A stretch of 15,311 nt of DNA, taken from positions 1-15,311 of the forward strand of contig JALRIY010000035.1 in assembly GCA_023255285.1 (NCBI GenBank), in the 5' to 3' direction. Below, piece after piece: positions 13,890 through 15,311 of this stretch (its first letter is position 1; the number at the start of each line of letters is the position of its first letter). A program made the position numbers and the translations under genes. Under the pieces are notes generated by a model. That model saw only the letters and a list, made by a program, of their open reading frames with translations, made no database searches and was not told the origin of the DNA. This DNA is from Algoriphagus sp. GTDB taxonomy: Bacteria > Bacteroidota > Bacteroidia > Cytophagales > Cyclobacteriaceae.

Positions 13890-15311
13890 ATGAGTAAGAA
13901 TTGGCAATTCTCTGTGCTGCTTTGCTGCGCAATAGCTGCATTAAGCTTTTCTCTTCAGGCCCAAACTCCTAAAAAAGTAAGTTTGGAAGACGTCTTCAAA
14001 AAAGGAACCTTCTCACAAAAGTCGGTTTATGGCATCAACTGGATGAAAGACGGCAACTATTACAGTTCCTTGGTTCAGCGAAATGGTGCCCCAGCCGTAG
14101 TTAAAATCAAGGTCTCAACTGGAGAAGAGGTCGGTGTCCTACTCGATGGGCAGGCCTTAGGCATCGCCTTCTCGGATTACAGTTTCAATGCCGATGAATC
14201 CAAAGCCCTTTTAGCTACGGATGTGGAGTCTATCTACCGCCGTTCCTCCAAAGGGATTTTTTATGTAGTAGACCTTACCTCTGGACAAAAGCAGCAGCTC
14301 ATGGGAGGCGAAAAAATCTCCTACGCCACCCTTTCCCCGGACAACAATCAGGTAGCCTTTGTCATGGACAACAACCTGTACGTAACCGATCTCGCCAGCA
14401 ACACTACCACCCAACTTACCTTTGATGGGGAAGGTAACCGCATCATCAATGGGGCTGCAGACTGGGTGTATGAGGAGGAATTTTCCATGGCTCAGGCATT
14501 CAAATGGTCCCCAGATGGAAAGAAAATTGCCTTTATCCGATTTGACGAAAGCGAAGTGCCTGAGTTCAACATGCAAACTTGGGGTCCGCTCTATCCACAA
14601 GACTACATGTTTAAGTACCCCAAAGCAGGTGAAAAAAACGCATTGGTCTCCATTCATGTGGTAGACCTTGCCTCCAAAAAAATACACCAAATGGATGCGG
14701 GACCGGAGACAGACCAATACCTACCCCGTTTGTACTGGACCCAGGATCCAAACCAGCTGGCATTTATCCGCCTGAATCGACTTCAAAATCAATTGGATCT
14801 CTTGCAGGCCAATGCGAGCACGGGAGAGAGCAAACTCATCCTATCCGAGACCTCTGCCACCTATGTGGACTTGGACTACAACGATGACCTGCAGTACCTC
14901 AGTGATGGAAAAACCTTTATACGTACCTCTGAGCAGGATGGATACAAACACATCTATCACCATAACTTGGATGGCACCTTGATTCGTCAGCTGACTACAG
15001 GTCCTTGGGAAGTGAGTTCCTTGGTGGGAGTAGACGAGAAGGGCAAAAAACTCTACTACCTCTCCACCGAAAAATCCCCTTTAGAGAGACACCTCTATGT
15101 GATCCAATTGGATGGCAAGGGCAAAAAGCTACTTAGCCCAGCTAAGGGTACCCATAGCATCAACATGAGCCCCGATCACCGCTTTTTCATAGGCTACCAT
15201 AGCACTGCCGACAGCCCGGTGACCGTCACGCTCAACGAAGCCAACGGCAAAACCCTGAAAGTGCTGGAAGACAATAGCGCCTTGAAAGGTCGTTTGGCCA
15301 CCTATGCCTTG
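13890..15311 (+). CDS. Dipeptidyl peptidase IV-like S9 family exopeptidase, 3' end cut off
   Basis: The N-terminal 474 residues of a secreted S9B serine exopeptidase that removes dipeptides (X-Pro type in characterised members) in the periplasm. A signal peptide is clear: hydrophobic core about residues 8-22, with cleavage likely in SLQAQT. The beta-propeller domain (DPPIV_N) follows, including ATLSPDNNQVAFVMDNNLYV (146-165). DWVYEEEF at 191-198 matches the glutamate pair that anchors the substrate N-terminus in human DPP4, and SPDGKKIAFIRFDESEVPEFNM comes right after. The window ends in the propeller; the alpha/beta-hydrolase domain with the Ser-Asp-His triad (family total about 720 residues) lies outside, so activity cannot be confirmed. 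It has its own divergent promoter region shared with ddl. Confidence 0.94.
   Translation, partial: MSKNWQFSVLLCCAIAALSFSLQAQTPKKVSLEDVFKKGTFSQKSVYGINWMKDGNYYSSLVQRNGAPAVVKIKVSTGEEVGVLLDGQALGIAFSDYSFNADESKALLATDVESIYRRSSKGIFYVVDLTSGQKQQLMGGEKISYATLSPDNNQVAFVMDNNLYVTDLASNTTTQLTFDGEGNRIINGAADWVYEEEFSMAQAFKWSPDGKKIAFIRFDESEVPEFNMQTWGPLYPQDYMFKYPKAGEKNALVSIHVVDLASKKIHQMDAGPETDQYLPRLYWTQDPNQLAFIRLNRLQNQLDLLQANASTGESKLILSETSATYVDLDYNDDLQYLSDGKTFIRTSEQDGYKHIYHHNLDGTLIRQLTTGPWEVSSLVGVDEKGKKLYYLSTEKSPLERHLYVIQLDGKGKKLLSPAKGTHSINMSPDHRFFIGYHSTADSPVTVTLNEANGKTLKVLEDNSALKGRLATYAL

Noticed and set aside
14211..14717. Leftward 168-residue frame inside the exopeptidase gene
   Set aside because: Antisense to a clear DPPIV propeller with conserved motifs; composition is that of a shadow.

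Overview
The window looks like a chromosomal segment of a Bacteroidota bacterium, most likely of the Cytophagales (an Algoriphagus- or Cyclobacteriaceae-like lineage; this is inferred from protein flavour and not proven). Pointers are a DUF4270 lipoprotein, the short stand-alone glycogen-synthase-like protein that precedes it, several TAnnTTTG-type -7 promoter boxes, generally weak Shine-Dalgarno sequences and moderate GC. I see no insertion sequence, prophage, CRISPR array, tRNA or rRNA. Most genes are housekeeping or conserved-hypothetical.

Layout. Positions 1-4071 are transcribed leftwards: a glycogen-synthase-like half protein (4071-3259) overlaps a DUF4270 lipoprotein (to 1935). A strong terminator follows (1871-1908), then glmS, which runs off the left edge about eight codons before its expected end. 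Positions 4194-7142 are transcribed rightwards: panC, panD, a flippase-like membrane protein overlapping panD, and a membrane zinc peptidase closed by a terminator (7162-7190). An acyl-CoA dehydrogenase (7225-8367) with its own terminator and an AraC-type regulator (8657-9583) follow on the same strand.

The middle has a palindrome-rich convergent junction (9594-9702). Beyond it lie a leftward pair of small membrane proteins resembling the YqjE/YqjD type (10423-9694) and a leftward YkgJ-type cysteine-cluster protein (11096-10500). After a 324-base spacer comes a rightward LOG-family nucleotide hydrolase (11421-12149). Then come a leftward ddl plus an unrecognised 167-residue protein (13763-12175), and a divergent rightward dipeptidyl peptidase IV-like exopeptidase cut off by the right edge (13890 onward).

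Together the genes touch cell-envelope precursor supply (GlmS for amino sugars, Ddl for D-Ala-D-Ala), pantothenate/CoA synthesis (PanC and PanD), CoA-dependent acyl oxidation and periplasmic peptide breakdown. The least understood parts are the half glycogen synthase coupled to a DUF4270 lipoprotein, the two-gene membrane-protein operon and the partner of ddl. I found no clear candidate for a new defence or mobile system.
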